The position numbers and the translations under genes were made by a program. From Alcaligenes ammonioxydans (GTDB taxonomy: Bacteria; Pseudomonadota; Gammaproteobacteria; Burkholderiales; Burkholderiaceae_B), in contig NZ_CP049362.1 in NCBI RefSeq assembly GCF_019343455.1, positions 992,001 through 1,056,000 on the forward strand: a DNA stretch of 64,000 bases, written 5' to 3'. A model generated the notes under the pieces. The model worked only from the letters and a program-made list of their open reading frames with translations. It did not search any database and was not told the DNA's origin. Of the stretch, positions 9,177 to 18,307 are shown one piece after another. How positions within the stretch are numbered: position 1 is the stretch's first letter; every line of letters begins with the position of its first letter.

Positions 9177-10457
9177 TCACGAACGCAGCTCAGGCAGCGC
9201 GATGGAGCGGGTGCCCAGGTGATGGGCGATGCGAGTGGCTGCTTCCAGCAGCAGGTCATCCTGCCCGGGCCGGGCGGCCAGTTGCAGGCCCAAGGGAAGC
9301 CCCTGGCGGCCAAAGCCAATGGGCATGTTCAGACATGGAATGCCCAACGCTGTCCAGGCCCGACACAGCACCGGATCGCCCGTCGTCTCACGTGTAGGGG
9401 CTTCGCCCAAGGCCGAGGCGCTCAGGATCAAGTCTGCATCGCCGAAGATCAGCTCGGGCTGGCGCTTGAGCTGATTGACCAGGCCTTGGGCCTGAATCAG
9501 TTCAGCCGGCCGAGTCTGCGCACACCGGTCCAGATAGGCCTGCAAAGCCGGTGACAGCAGCTCAAGATGGTGCTGGCGCTCATGGCCTAAATGAATCAGC
9601 ACTTCAGCGCCCATGATGGCCTGTTGTGCATGAGTCAGCTCGCCAAACAGGCTGTCCTTACCGTTACGTTGGATCTCAAACTGGCCGTCGTTGGCGCTCA
9701 GATGGGCTATCACCGCCTTGAGTCGGTCCCGCAGATCGTCTGATAGTTCCTCCCACCACGGGGTCTGTAAAAAACTCAGACGCAAGGGGGCTTGCAACAG
9801 GCTGGATGTGATTTCCGGGCTGGTGCGCAGCACATTGAACACGCGCTGTATATCTTCCAGGCGCTGGCCCAGGATTCCCACGGTGTCCAACGAGGGACTG
9901 ATCGTTTTCAGGCCGTTGCTGGGCAGGACCCCAAAGCTGGGCTTGAAGCCGTAGATACCGCAAAAGGCGGCAGGGCGCACGACAGAGCCGGCGGTTTGGG
10001 TACCCAAGGCCACAGGCACCACATTGGCCGCTACGGCGGCGGCCGAGCCTGATGATGAGCCGCCGGGCGTGTGATCCGGATTCCAGGGGTTGCGGGTCTT
10101 GGGGGGATGGAACAGAGCGAATTCCGTGGTCACGGTTTTCCCAAAGGGCACCGCAGCGGCCGCGCGAAGAGCTTGCACGATGGGCGCGTCCTCACTGGGC
10201 CGGTTGTCCCGGTAAATGGGTGACCCGTAAGTGGCCGGCGCATCGGCCGTATTGATCAGGTCCTTGATGCCGATGAGCAGCCCCTTCAAAGGGCCGCTAC
10301 GGTTTTCCTGCTCCCGGGCCAGGCGCCGTACCTGCTCCTTGTCCAGATGGGCAAAAGCCTGGATCAGATCCTCGGTTTGTTCGTAGCGGGCAAGAGCAGC
10401 TTCCGCCGCCTGCTGGCTGGATGTCGTGTTTCGGGTGGCGAACTCATTCACAGACAT
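9177..10457 (-). CDS. Amidase-signature hydrolase, possibly malonamidase
   Basis: This is a 426-residue amidase-signature enzyme. The Ser-cisSer-Lys triad is visible as Lys65 (GIKDL), Ser134 (PGGSSSGS) and Ser158 (TQTAGSVVRP). The spacing Lys-69-Ser-24-Ser is the same as I recall for malonamidase E2 (Lys62, Ser131, Ser155), and an arginine again sits three residues after the nucleophile. Placement between a carboxylate permease and malonate decarboxylase makes hydrolysis of malonamate (malonate half-amide) to malonate and ammonia a reasonable inference. Substrate is not proven; a general aliphatic amidase remains possible. Its start is 9 bases after the permease stop, so the two genes are cotranscribed. 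Confidence 0.82.
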   Translation of the reverse strand: MSVNEFATRNTTSSQQAAEAALARYEQTEDLIQAFAHLDKEQVRRLAREQENRSGPLKGLLIGIKDLINTADAPATYGSPIYRDNRPSEDAPIVQALRAAAAVPFGKTVTTEFALFHPPKTRNPWNPDHTPGGSSSGSAAAVAANVVPVALGTQTAGSVVRPAAFCGIYGFKPSFGVLPSNGLKTISPSLDTVGILGQRLEDIQRVFNVLRTSPEITSSLLQAPLRLSFLQTPWWEELSDDLRDRLKAVIAHLSANDGQFEIQRNGKDSLFGELTHAQQAIMGAEVLIHLGHERQHHLELLSPALQAYLDRCAQTRPAELIQAQGLVNQLKRQPELIFGDADLILSASALGEAPTRETTGDPVLCRAWTALGIPCLNMPIGFGRQGLPLGLQLAARPGQDDLLLEAATRIAHHLGTRSIALPELRS

Positions 10458-10466
10458 GGCATGACC

Positions 10467-11876
10467 TCAGATCGTGAAAGGAGCAATAAGAATAGCAATC
10501 GTCAACACGACGGTGCCAATCAGAAAAGCCACGACGGTAAAGCCCATGACCTGCCGCACATTCAAGCGTGCGATGGCCAGCACGGGCAAGAGCCAGAAGG
10601 GTTGGATCATATTGGCAACGGCTTCGCCAAACGCCACGGCCATGGACATCAGGCCCAGATAGGCAGGGCTGTCCTGACCGATGGCCAGAGCTGACTGCAC
10701 GGCGATGGGGCCTTGCACTCCCCAGTGTCCGCCACCGGAAGGGACAAACAGCGAGATGATGATGGAGGCGATAAAGGTCAGGAAGGGCAGGGTGTATTCA
10801 TTGGCCCCGGTGACCAGCGCGGAGGACAGGATTTCTTCCAGGGCGCGGCCGCCTTCCATGGGGATATAGGCCAGCAAGCCCATAATGCCGCCATACAGCG
10901 GGTATTGCAGAATCAGCGGGCCAGCCGTTTTGGCGGACTCGACAAAGGACTTGATAAAGCGGATAGGCGTCCAGTGCAGCAGGGCACCCGTAACGGTAAA
11001 CAGCATGATCATGGAGGAGATGTTCAACGCAAAACCGCTGCGCACGAAGTAGTACATACCCGCGGCAAAGAACAGCACATTCAGAATCCACAGGTTTTCC
11101 AGCTTTTCAGCCGGAGTGCTAGCCTTGGTTTTGGGCAGGTCTTTCTCAATATCGGCAAAGACGGCCGGGTCGGGCGGCAAGGCATGGTCGGGTTCCATGC
11201 GCCAGATCGTCAGAAATAGCAGGATGATCAGGGCCAGCACCGGAATCCAGCTGTAGGGCTGAAAGATGGTCAGGCTGAAAGGCACCGTCATGTTGGTCAA
11301 CTGGTGGATAACATTGATCGGGCTGTTGGGGTCGGTATTGGCCAGCGCAATCGAGCTGGAGAGCCCTTGAGTCCAGAGTAAATAGCCCATATAGCCCGAG
11401 GCAATCAGATAGCCAAAGTGCACGTGAGGCAGACGGCGGGCGACCTGACGCGCGACCAGAGCGCCGGCAACCAGGCCCAGGCCCCAGTTCAGCAGGCAAA
11501 AGAGGGAACCTACGGCAAAGCACAGCAGCGCACCTTCAACCTGATTGCGGGCACGAGAGGCCAGCCAGATAATGGCGCGTTTTAAGGGCGGCGCTTCGGC
11601 AAGCGTATAGCCGGTCACCAAAATCAACACCATTTGCAGGGCAAAGGTGAAAATGCTTTTCGGCCCCCATACTCCACGGTACCAGGCATCCACCATTCCT
11701 CCAGGGGTGGCGCCGTCTACAAACAGGGCGATTAAACCGACAACCAGCAAACTCAGAATGACGGCGAACAGATACGGGTCAGGCATCCATTTTTCTACGT
11801 AACGCACGCAGATGTTGGTAAAGCGTGTCAGCAAGTTCGGCCTGGCCTTGGCCGTGAGGGTAGCAGTGGTGTTCAT
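10467..11876 (-). CDS. AtoE/TIGR00366-type short-chain carboxylate permease
   Basis: The 469-residue integral membrane protein has about a dozen hydrophobic segments and resembles the AtoE short-chain fatty acid transporter group (N-terminal RYVEKWMPDPYLFAVIL and an internal LNWGLGLVAGALVARQ). It is the first gene of the presumed operon with the amidase and mdcACDEGBH. None of the usual malonate carriers (MadLM/MdcLM or MdcF) is present here, so this permease probably imports malonate or a derivative such as malonamate. That substrate is inferred from position only. Confidence 0.85.
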   Translation of the reverse strand: MNTTATLTAKARPNLLTRFTNICVRYVEKWMPDPYLFAVILSLLVVGLIALFVDGATPGGMVDAWYRGVWGPKSIFTFALQMVLILVTGYTLAEAPPLKRAIIWLASRARNQVEGALLCFAVGSLFCLLNWGLGLVAGALVARQVARRLPHVHFGYLIASGYMGYLLWTQGLSSSIALANTDPNSPINVIHQLTNMTVPFSLTIFQPYSWIPVLALIILLFLTIWRMEPDHALPPDPAVFADIEKDLPKTKASTPAEKLENLWILNVLFFAAGMYYFVRSGFALNISSMIMLFTVTGALLHWTPIRFIKSFVESAKTAGPLILQYPLYGGIMGLLAYIPMEGGRALEEILSSALVTGANEYTLPFLTFIASIIISLFVPSGGGHWGVQGPIAVQSALAIGQDSPAYLGLMSMAVAFGEAVANMIQPFWLLPVLAIARLNVRQVMGFTVVAFLIGTVVLTIAILIAPFTI

Positions 11877-12386
11877 GATGAACTTATCCTTGTTTTTGTC
11901 TCCCCGACCTGGCTAGTGGGTCGGCTAAGGGGTAGGGTTGCGTGATGCACCGTTTCGCCAGCACGTGCAGCTGGGTCGGGACGGTTGCCTGCATCTCGCT
12001 TTCCTCTTTTGGGTGTGCCCTTGGTGGGCTTATCGTTGTGCTGACAAGATAGCGACAGGCTTGGGCGTGGATCAATAAAGCAAATGTCGCTTTATTTACG
12101 CAGGGTGAAACGATGCCGCGTTAACCCTAGGGGAAAACAGGGTTAGCGCAGAGCCAAGCAGTTGCTTTAGATATAAAGCGGCTCGGATTTGTGCAGAGAG
12201 GATATTTAGCGAAAACGAACGGATCAGACGATCAGATGTCCAGGCCCGCAAGGGGCTGGATGAGTGGATGACCAGGGAGCGCAGGGGCTCAGAGCTTTAA
12301 AGGGTCGGAGTCAGCGGGTGGCGAAAAGGGGCGGCTAGGCGGGAAAGCCCGGCGCGAAGGAAAGAAAGCGGTACCCGCTTCTTTCC
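11877..12386. promoter_or_regulatory. Upstream region of the malonate operon with a 23-base palindrome
   Basis: This 510-base gap between the IclR gene and the permease gene must carry the operon promoter. At 12074-12096 there is a perfect inverted repeat: AATAAAGC, seven-base spacer AAATGTC, then GCTTTATT. The 15-mer TCAATAAAGCAAATG that starts at 12072 recurs upstream of the IclR gene at 13239. This is the arrangement expected for a site bound by the local IclR regulator. A second small inverted repeat, TAACCCT/AGGGTTA, lies at 12122-12145. No convincing gene is seen in the gap. Confidence 0.55.
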
Positions 12387-13157
12387 TTAAAATTTGTCAG
12401 CGACTGAATCCAGTGCATCGCGCAACAGACCGGCGATCTCTTTCTGACGCGGTGCGGGCATGCGTTCGGTAATGGCGGTCACGCTCATGGCCAAAATGGG
12501 CCGGCCTTTGTGATCGCAGAGCGCGCAACCTACTCCCAGAGCGCCGCGCACGGCGTAATTGCCGACCACCGAGTAGCCGCGAATCCGGGTGTTGGTGACC
12601 AGTTGGCGCATCTCCCGTTGGGTCATGCCCCCATACTGATCCAGTTGATTGGCGTTGCGTTCGATGATCTGCTCGATTGCCTCGTCTCCCAGTGTGGCCA
12701 GATAGGCCATGCCGCCTGAGCCCACTCCCAGAGGCTGACGTTTGCCCACATAAGTCGCCAGTATCTGCACCGGATAGGGGCCGATTTCACGCCACAAGCT
12801 GACCGAATCGTCGCCATCGCGTCCCACCAGAAAAACAGCATCCCCCGTCAGCTGCGCCAGCTCCTGCATGATGGGTTGCATGATGGTGACCCTGGGGTCC
12901 ATGCCAAACAAGCCCTGGTCCTGACGTGTGGCGCTGTAGCGGCGGCTGTGACTGCTGTTTTGCACCAGCCCGTGATCGATCAGGGCGGCCAATAGGCGGT
13001 AGATCGTGGGACGCTGCAATTGGGTGGCACGCGATAGATCGGTGACGCTCATTCCTTTGCCTTGATGGTTCTGCAAAGTCTTGAGCACCAGCAGGCCGCG
13101 TTGCAAGGTGCGCGGCCCGGCCTGATCCTGCGGTTCTACGGTCTCTGGAGTATTCAT
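12387..13157 (-). CDS. IclR-family transcriptional regulator
   Basis: The 256-residue protein has an N-terminal winged HTH (about residues 17-75, TLQRGLLVLKTL then MSVTDLSRATQLQRPTIYRLLAALIDHGLV). It also has a C-terminal IclR effector domain ending in ALCDHKGRPILAMSVTA. It lies directly upstream of, and in the same orientation as, the permease-amidase-mdc operon. A shared 15-base motif precedes both its own gene and that operon, so autoregulation plus control of malonate (or amide) uptake is likely. The effector is unknown. Confidence 0.88.
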   Translation of the reverse strand: MNTPETVEPQDQAGPRTLQRGLLVLKTLQNHQGKGMSVTDLSRATQLQRPTIYRLLAALIDHGLVQNSSHSRRYSATRQDQGLFGMDPRVTIMQPIMQELAQLTGDAVFLVGRDGDDSVSLWREIGPYPVQILATYVGKRQPLGVGSGGMAYLATLGDEAIEQIIERNANQLDQYGGMTQREMRQLVTNTRIRGYSVVGNYAVRGALGVGCALCDHKGRPILAMSVTAITERMPAPRQKEIAGLLRDALDSVADKF

Positions 13158-13238
13158 GCTTGAAAACGGCCGATGTTTACCAAAACGTAACCTACTAAGA
13201 ATATACGCCAGCTCGGAAAGTGTCCACTGTGTGATCGT

Positions 13239-13253
13239 TCAATAAAGCAAATG
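13239..13253. promoter_or_regulatory. Second copy of the putative IclR motif
   Basis: TCAATAAAGCAAATG here is identical to 12072-12086, the left part of the palindrome in front of the permease gene. It is 82-96 bases upstream of the IclR start. It also adjoins the hairpin behind trmJ, so part of it could serve as the T-rich tail of that terminator on the minus strand. Confidence 0.5.
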
Positions 13254-13272
13254 CCCGCTGCGTGCAGCGGGC
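13253..13272 (-). terminator. Hairpin downstream of trmJ
   Basis: A perfect 8-base stem GCCCGCTG/CAGCGGGC with a four-base loop lies 30 bases past the trmJ stop. On the minus strand it is followed by ATTTGCTTTATTG, which is T-rich but not an unbroken T run, so termination is likely but not certain. Confidence 0.55.
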
Positions 13273-13301
13273 AGGCGGGAGCGACGGCAGCCGTGGCGCA
13301 A

Positions 13302-14150
13302 TCAGCGCTGCTCGGGACCGGCGGATTCCTCTTTGCGTTGCTCGGGGATGGGATGCCCCGCTGCTCTGGCGGTCTTGATCATGGCGGTACACAGACCCCG
13401 CAACATATCCACCTCGTCCAGGCTCAGTTGCGCGCGTCCAAACAAATGCTGCATGCGGGGGACCAGTTTTTTGGGATGCTTGGGGTCCAGGAATTTGACG
13501 CTTTCAATGGCCTGTTCCCAATGCTGCATCAGGGCTTGCACTTTGGCCTGGGTAGCCAGCGCTTTGCCAGGGTCCACCTTGCCCTCGGTGTGGGGCAAGA
13601 GGGGGGCGCCGCTTTCGGCCAGCAAGGCGTAACGCAACTCCCAGGCAGCCAGTTGCAGTGCCTGGGCAACATTCAGTGAGCTGTACTGGGGGTTGGCCGG
13701 AATGTGGCAGACGTACTGGCACTGGCTGATATGATCGTTGGTCAGTCCGACGCGCTCAGTGCCCAGCACGATGGCCACCGTACCGGCGTGTTGACGCAGG
13801 TGTTCGCGGCTCAGTTCGGCGGTCTGGCGAATATCGGCAGCCGGGGGGCCCAGATAGCGGGGGCGGGCGGTCAGGGCAAACGCCAGGGTGACCGGTTCCA
13901 GCGCATGAGCCAGGGTGGGAACGATACTTGCTTGTTCCAAAACGTCCAGGGCGCCGCTGGCCAGCGAGATGGCCTGAGGGTTTTGTACAACGTCCGGGTC
14001 CAGCGGGTCGACCAGACATAAGTCGCCAAAGCCCATGGTTTTGATCGCACGGGCCGCTGCGCCCACGTTTCCAGGGTGGCTGGGTTGCACCATAATGAAG
14101 CGAACCCGGTGAAAATTATCATCAAATGCCGATGCTTGCGTCTGAGTCAT
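13302..14150 (-). CDS. trmJ: tRNA (cytidine/uridine-2'-O-)-methyltransferase TrmJ
   Basis: It methylates the 2'-O of nucleotide 32 in the anticodon loop of several tRNAs using SAM. The 282-residue SPOUT protein shows VQPSHPGNVGAAARAIKTMG near residue 21, the knot motif LGTERVGLT near 128 and NPQYSSLNVAQALQL near 152, all diagnostic of TrmH/TrmJ enzymes. The long C-terminal helix region is typical of TrmJ. It is divergent from suhB with about 108 bases between the start codons, the same pairing seen in related genomes. Confidence 0.92.
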   Translation of the reverse strand: MTQTQASAFDDNFHRVRFIMVQPSHPGNVGAAARAIKTMGFGDLCLVDPLDPDVVQNPQAISLASGALDVLEQASIVPTLAHALEPVTLAFALTARPRYLGPPAADIRQTAELSREHLRQHAGTVAIVLGTERVGLTNDHISQCQYVCHIPANPQYSSLNVAQALQLAAWELRYALLAESGAPLLPHTEGKVDPGKALATQAKVQALMQHWEQAIESVKFLDPKHPKKLVPRMQHLFGRAQLSLDEVDMLRGLCTAMIKTARAAGHPIPEQRKEESAGPEQR

Positions 14151-14258
14151 TTAAAATAGCTACTTTGAAGCTACGCTTCCTGTGTCTGCCCATGCGATTT
14201 TGCCCTGCGACAGGGCACGCCAGGCAGGCTCAATTATTGTTAAAAAAACGGAATTTCC

Positions 14259-15050
14259 ATGCACCCGATGCTCAATACCGCCATCAAGGCGGCTCGCCGT
14301 GCCGGCACCATTATCTCTCGCGCCAGTCTGGACCTCCAGCACCTGTCGGTTGCGCGTAAAGGCCCTAAAGATTATGTCACGGAAGTGGATCGCGCAGCAG
14401 AGGAAGCCATCATTGAAGTGTTGAGCGAAGCCTATCCCGATCATGGTTTTATCGGTGAGGAAACGGGCGAGCGCCCACCGCTGGAGCCTGCAGGTGAAGG
14501 CACTCCCGAGTACCAGTGGATTATTGATCCGCTCGATGGCACCACCAACTTTATCCACGGTTTTCCGTGCTACGCGATATCGATTGCGCTGATGCACCGT
14601 GGCCAGGCTGCCCACGCCGTTATTTACGATACCAACCGCAACGAATTGTTTACAGCCAGCCGGGGGGGCGGTGCCTTCCTGAATGATCGTCGTATCCGTG
14701 TCTCGGGCCAGACCCGTTATCACGATGCCCTGATCGGTGCGCACGTTCCCGATTCGGGCGCGGGTGTAAAACCCACGTCTCCGTTCGCCGACATGCTGGC
14801 CGATTGCGCCGCCGTGCGTCGCATGGGGGCAACGGTTCTGGATCTGGCCTATGTGGCGGCAGGTCGTCTGGATGGTTTTTGTGCCGTCAACCTCAAATCC
14901 TGGGACCTGGCTGCGGGCACCTTGCTGGTTACCGAAGCCGGGGGCCTGGTGGGCGACTTTGAGGGCGAACAAACCTGGAAAGAAACAGGAAATGTGATTG
15001 CCGCCAGTCCGAAGATCTTTATTCAGATGCTGTCGCACCTGCAAGATTAA
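14259..15050 (+). CDS. suhB: Inositol-1-monophosphatase, SuhB family
   Basis: The 263-residue protein carries the lithium-sensitive phosphatase motifs: GEETGE near residue 67 (metal-binding glutamate), the core IDPLDGTTNF near 89, and the C-terminal SWDLAAG near 208. SuhB hydrolyses inositol phosphates and in Proteobacteria also joins the rRNA antitermination complex. The start ATG at 14259 has a modest purine-rich region upstream (GGAATTTCC). A strong terminator overlaps the stop codon. Confidence 0.93.
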   Translation: MHPMLNTAIKAARRAGTIISRASLDLQHLSVARKGPKDYVTEVDRAAEEAIIEVLSEAYPDHGFIGEETGERPPLEPAGEGTPEYQWIIDPLDGTTNFIHGFPCYAISIALMHRGQAAHAVIYDTNRNELFTASRGGGAFLNDRRIRVSGQTRYHDALIGAHVPDSGAGVKPTSPFADMLADCAAVRRMGATVLDLAYVAAGRLDGFCAVNLKSWDLAAGTLLVTEAGGLVGDFEGEQTWKETGNVIAASPKIFIQMLSHLQD

Positions 15051-15085
15051 GAACCTAGACCCCGGCATCGCCGGGGTGTTCTTTT
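15049..15085 (+). terminator. Rho-independent terminator after suhB
   Basis: A GC stem CCCCGGC/GCCGGGG with loop ATC (15060-15076) sits inside an outer AAGAAC/GTTCTT pairing and ends in TTTT. It begins on the suhB stop codon. Confidence 0.9.
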
Positions 15086-15108
15086 AATCACAGCGCCAAG
15101 GAGCTGAG

Positions 15109-16692
15109 ATGGAGTGGTTGATGGACCCGACCGTCTGGGTTGGGTTGCTCACACTGGTAATTCTGGAAATTGTTCTGGGCATCGATAATCTGGTGTTCAT
15201 TGCAATTCTGGTGGACAAGCTGCCGCCGGCACAGCGTGACCGGGCGCGTGTGCTGGGTCTGTCATTGGCCTTGCTGATGCGTCTTGGCCTGTTGACCGTG
15301 ATGTCTCACCTGGTGCAACTGACAGACCCTCTGGTCTCTGTCATGGGTCTGGCTTTTTCAGGTCGAGACCTGATCATGATCGTGGGCGGATTCTTTCTCT
15401 TGCTCAAAGGTACGCTGGAACTGCACGAGCGTATCGAAAACCGCAGCGCGCATGCCTCCGGCTCGCGCATGTATGCCAGTTTCTGGGTCATTGTGGCGCA
15501 GATCGTGGTGCTCGATGCCGTGTTCTCCCTGGATGCGGTCATTACCGCGGTGGGCATGGTCGAGCATTTGCCCATCATGATGGCTGCTGTGGTCATCGCC
15601 ATTGGCATCATGCTGGTGGCCTCCAAGCCGCTGACCGCCTATATCAATAGCCGTCCGACGGTGGTGATCCTGTGCCTGGGCTTTTTGCTCATGATTGGTT
15701 TTTCGCTGCTGGTCGAAGGTTTTGGCGTACATGTACCCAAGGGTTACCTGTATGCAGCCATTTCCTTTTCCATCCTGATCGAAATGTTCAACCAGTTGGC
15801 GCGTCGCAAGCTGCGTCTGTTGCAAGCGGGGCGTCCGATGCGCGAGCGCACGGCCGAGGCGGTGCTACGCATGCTGGGTAAGCGTCCGGACTCGGGCGAT
15901 GCGGCGATCGGTCCCGATCTGCCGGGTGTGGCAGCGCAGACCGTGTTCGGTCAGGAAGAGCGCAATATGGTCAGTGGCGTGCTCACCTTGTCCGAGCGAA
16001 CCGTCCATTCGGTCATGACGCCACGCAATGCCATTACCTGGGTCAACATTCAGGACGATGTCCAGGTCCTTCGCGAGAAAATGACACAGGAGCCTCACAG
16101 CATGGTGCCTGTGTGCCGTGGTTCGCTCGATGAGGTGATTGGTATCGGTCGAAGCAAAGAGTTACTGGCAGATTTGCTGATTCATGGTCATATCCGTCTG
16201 GACCAGTTGCGTCAGCCGGTGTTTGTGTATGAATCCATCGGAATTTTGGATCTGATGGAAACCATCAAGCAAAGCCGTGGCCAACTGGTTATGGTGACCG
16301 ACGAGTTTGGGACGATTGAAGGATTGGTGACGCCGCTGGATATTTTCGAGGCGATTGCGGGCGACTTTCCCAGCGAAGATGAAAGTCCCGATATTGTTCA
16401 GGAGTCCCAGGATCATTGGTTGCTGGATGGCTCGACGGACTTGCATCATCTGGAGCAGATGCTGGGTGTAGACGGCCTGGTCGATGAGCAGGAAGAGTAT
16501 GCGACCCTGGCGGGCTACCTTCTGACACGTTTCGGACAATTGCCCAAGGTGGGTGATGTCTGTGAGCTTGAGCAACGCGATGCCGTGTATCGCTTCAAGG
16601 TTCAAGAGCTGGAAGGGCGTCGCATTTCCCAAGTCAGCCTGGAGCGTCTGCCCTACGATGAAGAACAAATTGATCCGTTCTTGAACACTTAA
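15109..16692 (+). CDS. TerC-family membrane protein with CBS pair and CorC/HlyC domain
   Basis: The 527-residue protein has an N-terminal TerC domain (about residues 10-230, seven or so helices) with the acidic membrane motifs [11 protein letters not shown] and [12 protein letters not shown]. These are thought to bind metal in TerC and Alx manganese exporters. Then come two CBS repeats (about 300-420; [10 protein letters not shown] and [16 protein letters not shown]) and a transporter-associated domain near the end. This matches the YoaE/YegH group. Metal export with nucleotide-sensing CBS control is inferred from family only. AAGGAGCTGAG precedes the ATG. Confidence 0.9.
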   Translation: MEWLMDPTVWVGLLTLVILEIVLGIDNLVFIAILVDKLPPAQRDRARVLGLSLALLMRLGLLTVMSHLVQLTDPLVSVMGLAFSGRDLIMIVGGFFLLLKGTLELHERIENRSAHASGSRMYASFWVIVAQIVVLDAVFSLDAVITAVGMVEHLPIMMAAVVIAIGIMLVASKPLTAYINSRPTVVILCLGFLLMIGFSLLVEGFGVHVPKGYLYAAISFSILIEMFNQLARRKLRLLQAGRPMRERTAEAVLRMLGKRPDSGDAAIGPDLPGVAAQTVFGQEERNMVSGVLTLSERTVHSVMTPRNAITWVNIQDDVQVLREKMTQEPHSMVPVCRGSLDEVIGIGRSKELLADLLIHGHIRLDQLRQPVFVYESIGILDLMETIKQSRGQLVMVTDEFGTIEGLVTPLDIFEAIAGDFPSEDESPDIVQESQDHWLLDGSTDLHHLEQMLGVDGLVDEQEEYATLAGYLLTRFGQLPKVGDVCELEQRDAVYRFKVQELEGRRISQVSLERLPYDEEQIDPFLNT

Positions 16693-16718
16693 TTTTTATT
16701 GGCGTTGATTGACACAAC

Positions 16719-17578
16719 ATGACCGAGCAAACTCTCTATTTGTTGAAAGCCCTGTTTCTGGGGATTGTTGAAGGCATAACGGAATTCATTCCTGTCTCCA
16801 GTACCGCGCATTTGTTGATTCTGGGGTCCTGGATTGATTTTTCCTCGGGCGATGCCAAGGTGTTCGAGGTCGTGATTCAGTTCGGTTCGATCCTGGCGGT
16901 TATCTGGATTTTTCGCGCCCGCCTGATTCAGCTGATTATGGGGACCTTGCGCGGTGATCGCACGGAGCTGATGTTCACGCGCAATCTGCTGATCGCCTTT
17001 TTACCTGCCGCTGTTATTGGTGCCTTGACGATTCAGTACGTGAAAGCCTTGTTCCATCACCAGATTGTGTTTGTGTTCACGCTGGTATTGGGGGGTTATT
17101 GATGCTGTGGGTCGAGCGCAAGCCGCAGTACGCAAAAAATACCTCTGAGCTGGATCAGGGTGAAACCGCCACCTCGCAAAAGGCCACGGCCTTTGCCCTG
17201 GAGGAGATCACCTGGAAGCAGGCTTTGGTGGTGGGTTTCGCTCAGTGTATTGCCATGGTGCCCGGTACTTCGCGTTCGGGGGCGACGATTATTGGTGGCA
17301 TGCTGGCCGGTATTCAGCGCAAGACGGCCACGGAGTTTTCTTTCTTCCTGGCGATGCCAACCATGTTGGCTGCCACGGTTTATGACTTGTACCGCAACGG
17401 CGCGTCTTTAAGTTCGGACCAGAGCACCGCAATTATCGTGGGCTTTGTGGCTGCCTTCTTTAGCGCACTGTTTCTAGTGAAAGCCGTGCTGCGTTTTGTG
17501 TCCAGCCGTACTTATCGTCCTTTTGCCTGGTATCGGATTGCGTTGGGCGGGGTATTGTTTGTGTGGCTGATGACGTAG
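16719..17578 (+). pseudogene. uppP: Undecaprenyl-diphosphatase UppP (BacA), split by a frameshift
   Basis: UppP recycles the lipid carrier for peptidoglycan by dephosphorylating undecaprenyl diphosphate. The first part (16719-17102) has the EGITEFIPVSSTAHL motif and ends early in TLVLGGY-stop. The second part (from 17099) resumes as LMLWVER and contains PGTSRSGATI. The two frames meet in a run of six G at 17090-17095. One extra G would give a continuous 286-residue protein of normal length reading LVLGGLLMLWVER. Either the gene is mutated, or a base was lost in sequencing or assembly of the homopolymer. Slippage during expression is a further possibility. No second uppP is in the window. Confidence 0.9.
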
Positions 17579-17602
17579 ACCTTTGCCGCCTAAGATGTTT
17601 TG

Positions 17603-17642
17603 AAATCCCCGTTTGGCTTGTTGGCCAGCGGGGATTTTTCTT
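17603..17642 (+). terminator. Rho-independent terminator after uppP
   Basis: Stem AAATCCCCG/CGGGGATTT (17603-17611 with 17629-17637) runs into a T-rich tail. The loop is 17 bases. Confidence 0.85.
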
Positions 17643-17680
17643 TTCAGGGAGGCTCGGTCAATGTCGTCTTTGCACACACC

Positions 17681-17766
<86 letters not shown>

Positions 17767-17931
17767 GCTTATCTAGCGATGTACCAACTTGATAGGCACG
17801 TTTTTGGTGACTATTGTGTTCAAGGGTTTGTTGGCAAATAGCGGGTTTGTCGCCCGTTGTTTGGTCTGGCATGACTTGTCTTGGCTTCGATACGCTGCTG
17901 CTTATTGAAGGGAGCTTGGTCTCAGCAAGGC

Positions 17932-18165
17932 GCCTCTCGGTTCGTCTGCCCCGGTATCCGGGCTGACTACTTGCCGGTGCTGTGCACCGGTACCCTTGTC
18001 GGTGTTCGGATACAGGCGCGCCCTTAACTTGCGGGGTGTCTTGTCCACCGGACAAGACACAAGCGTCCCGCTCAAACAGAAGGGCGATTGCACCCCGTAT
18101 CCGAACACCGCCTGCGGCAAGCAGTCTGAACCGCCCCGGATACCGGGGCAGACGAACCGAGAGGC
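17932..18165 (-). repeat. Cruciform-like structured repeat, copy 1
   Basis: A perfect 31-base inverted repeat forms the outer arms (17932-17962 with 18135-18165). Inside are a 14-base perfect stem (18000-18013 with 18097-18110), an 11-base apical hairpin with a three-base loop (18036-18060) and a small side hairpin CCGGTGC-TGT-GCACCGG (17974-17990). Read on the minus strand its core aligns with the element at 18308-18535, including CTGTTTGAGCGGG and a GCCGCAGGC segment. The structure is conserved while stem sequences differ, which suggests selection on folding, as DNA cruciform or RNA. Confidence 0.88.
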
Positions 18166-18307
18166 TCACAGTGAGGAGGGGACAAGCAGCCTTGCTGCTC
18201 ATGGTGCTAAGAGTCGATGTTCGGACACGAGACCAGCTTTCGATGGTTCTCTTCAGTAGCCGCGAGTGAAAGTATCTTGCTGGCAAAAATCACGGTCTCT
18301 TTTGCGT

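Noticed and set aside
12357..12388. Hairpin AAGGAAAGAA/TTCTTTCCTT at the end of the IclR gene as a terminator
   Set aside because: The stem is good, but on the minus strand it is not followed by a T run, so termination is not supported; read-through into the permease operon remains possible.
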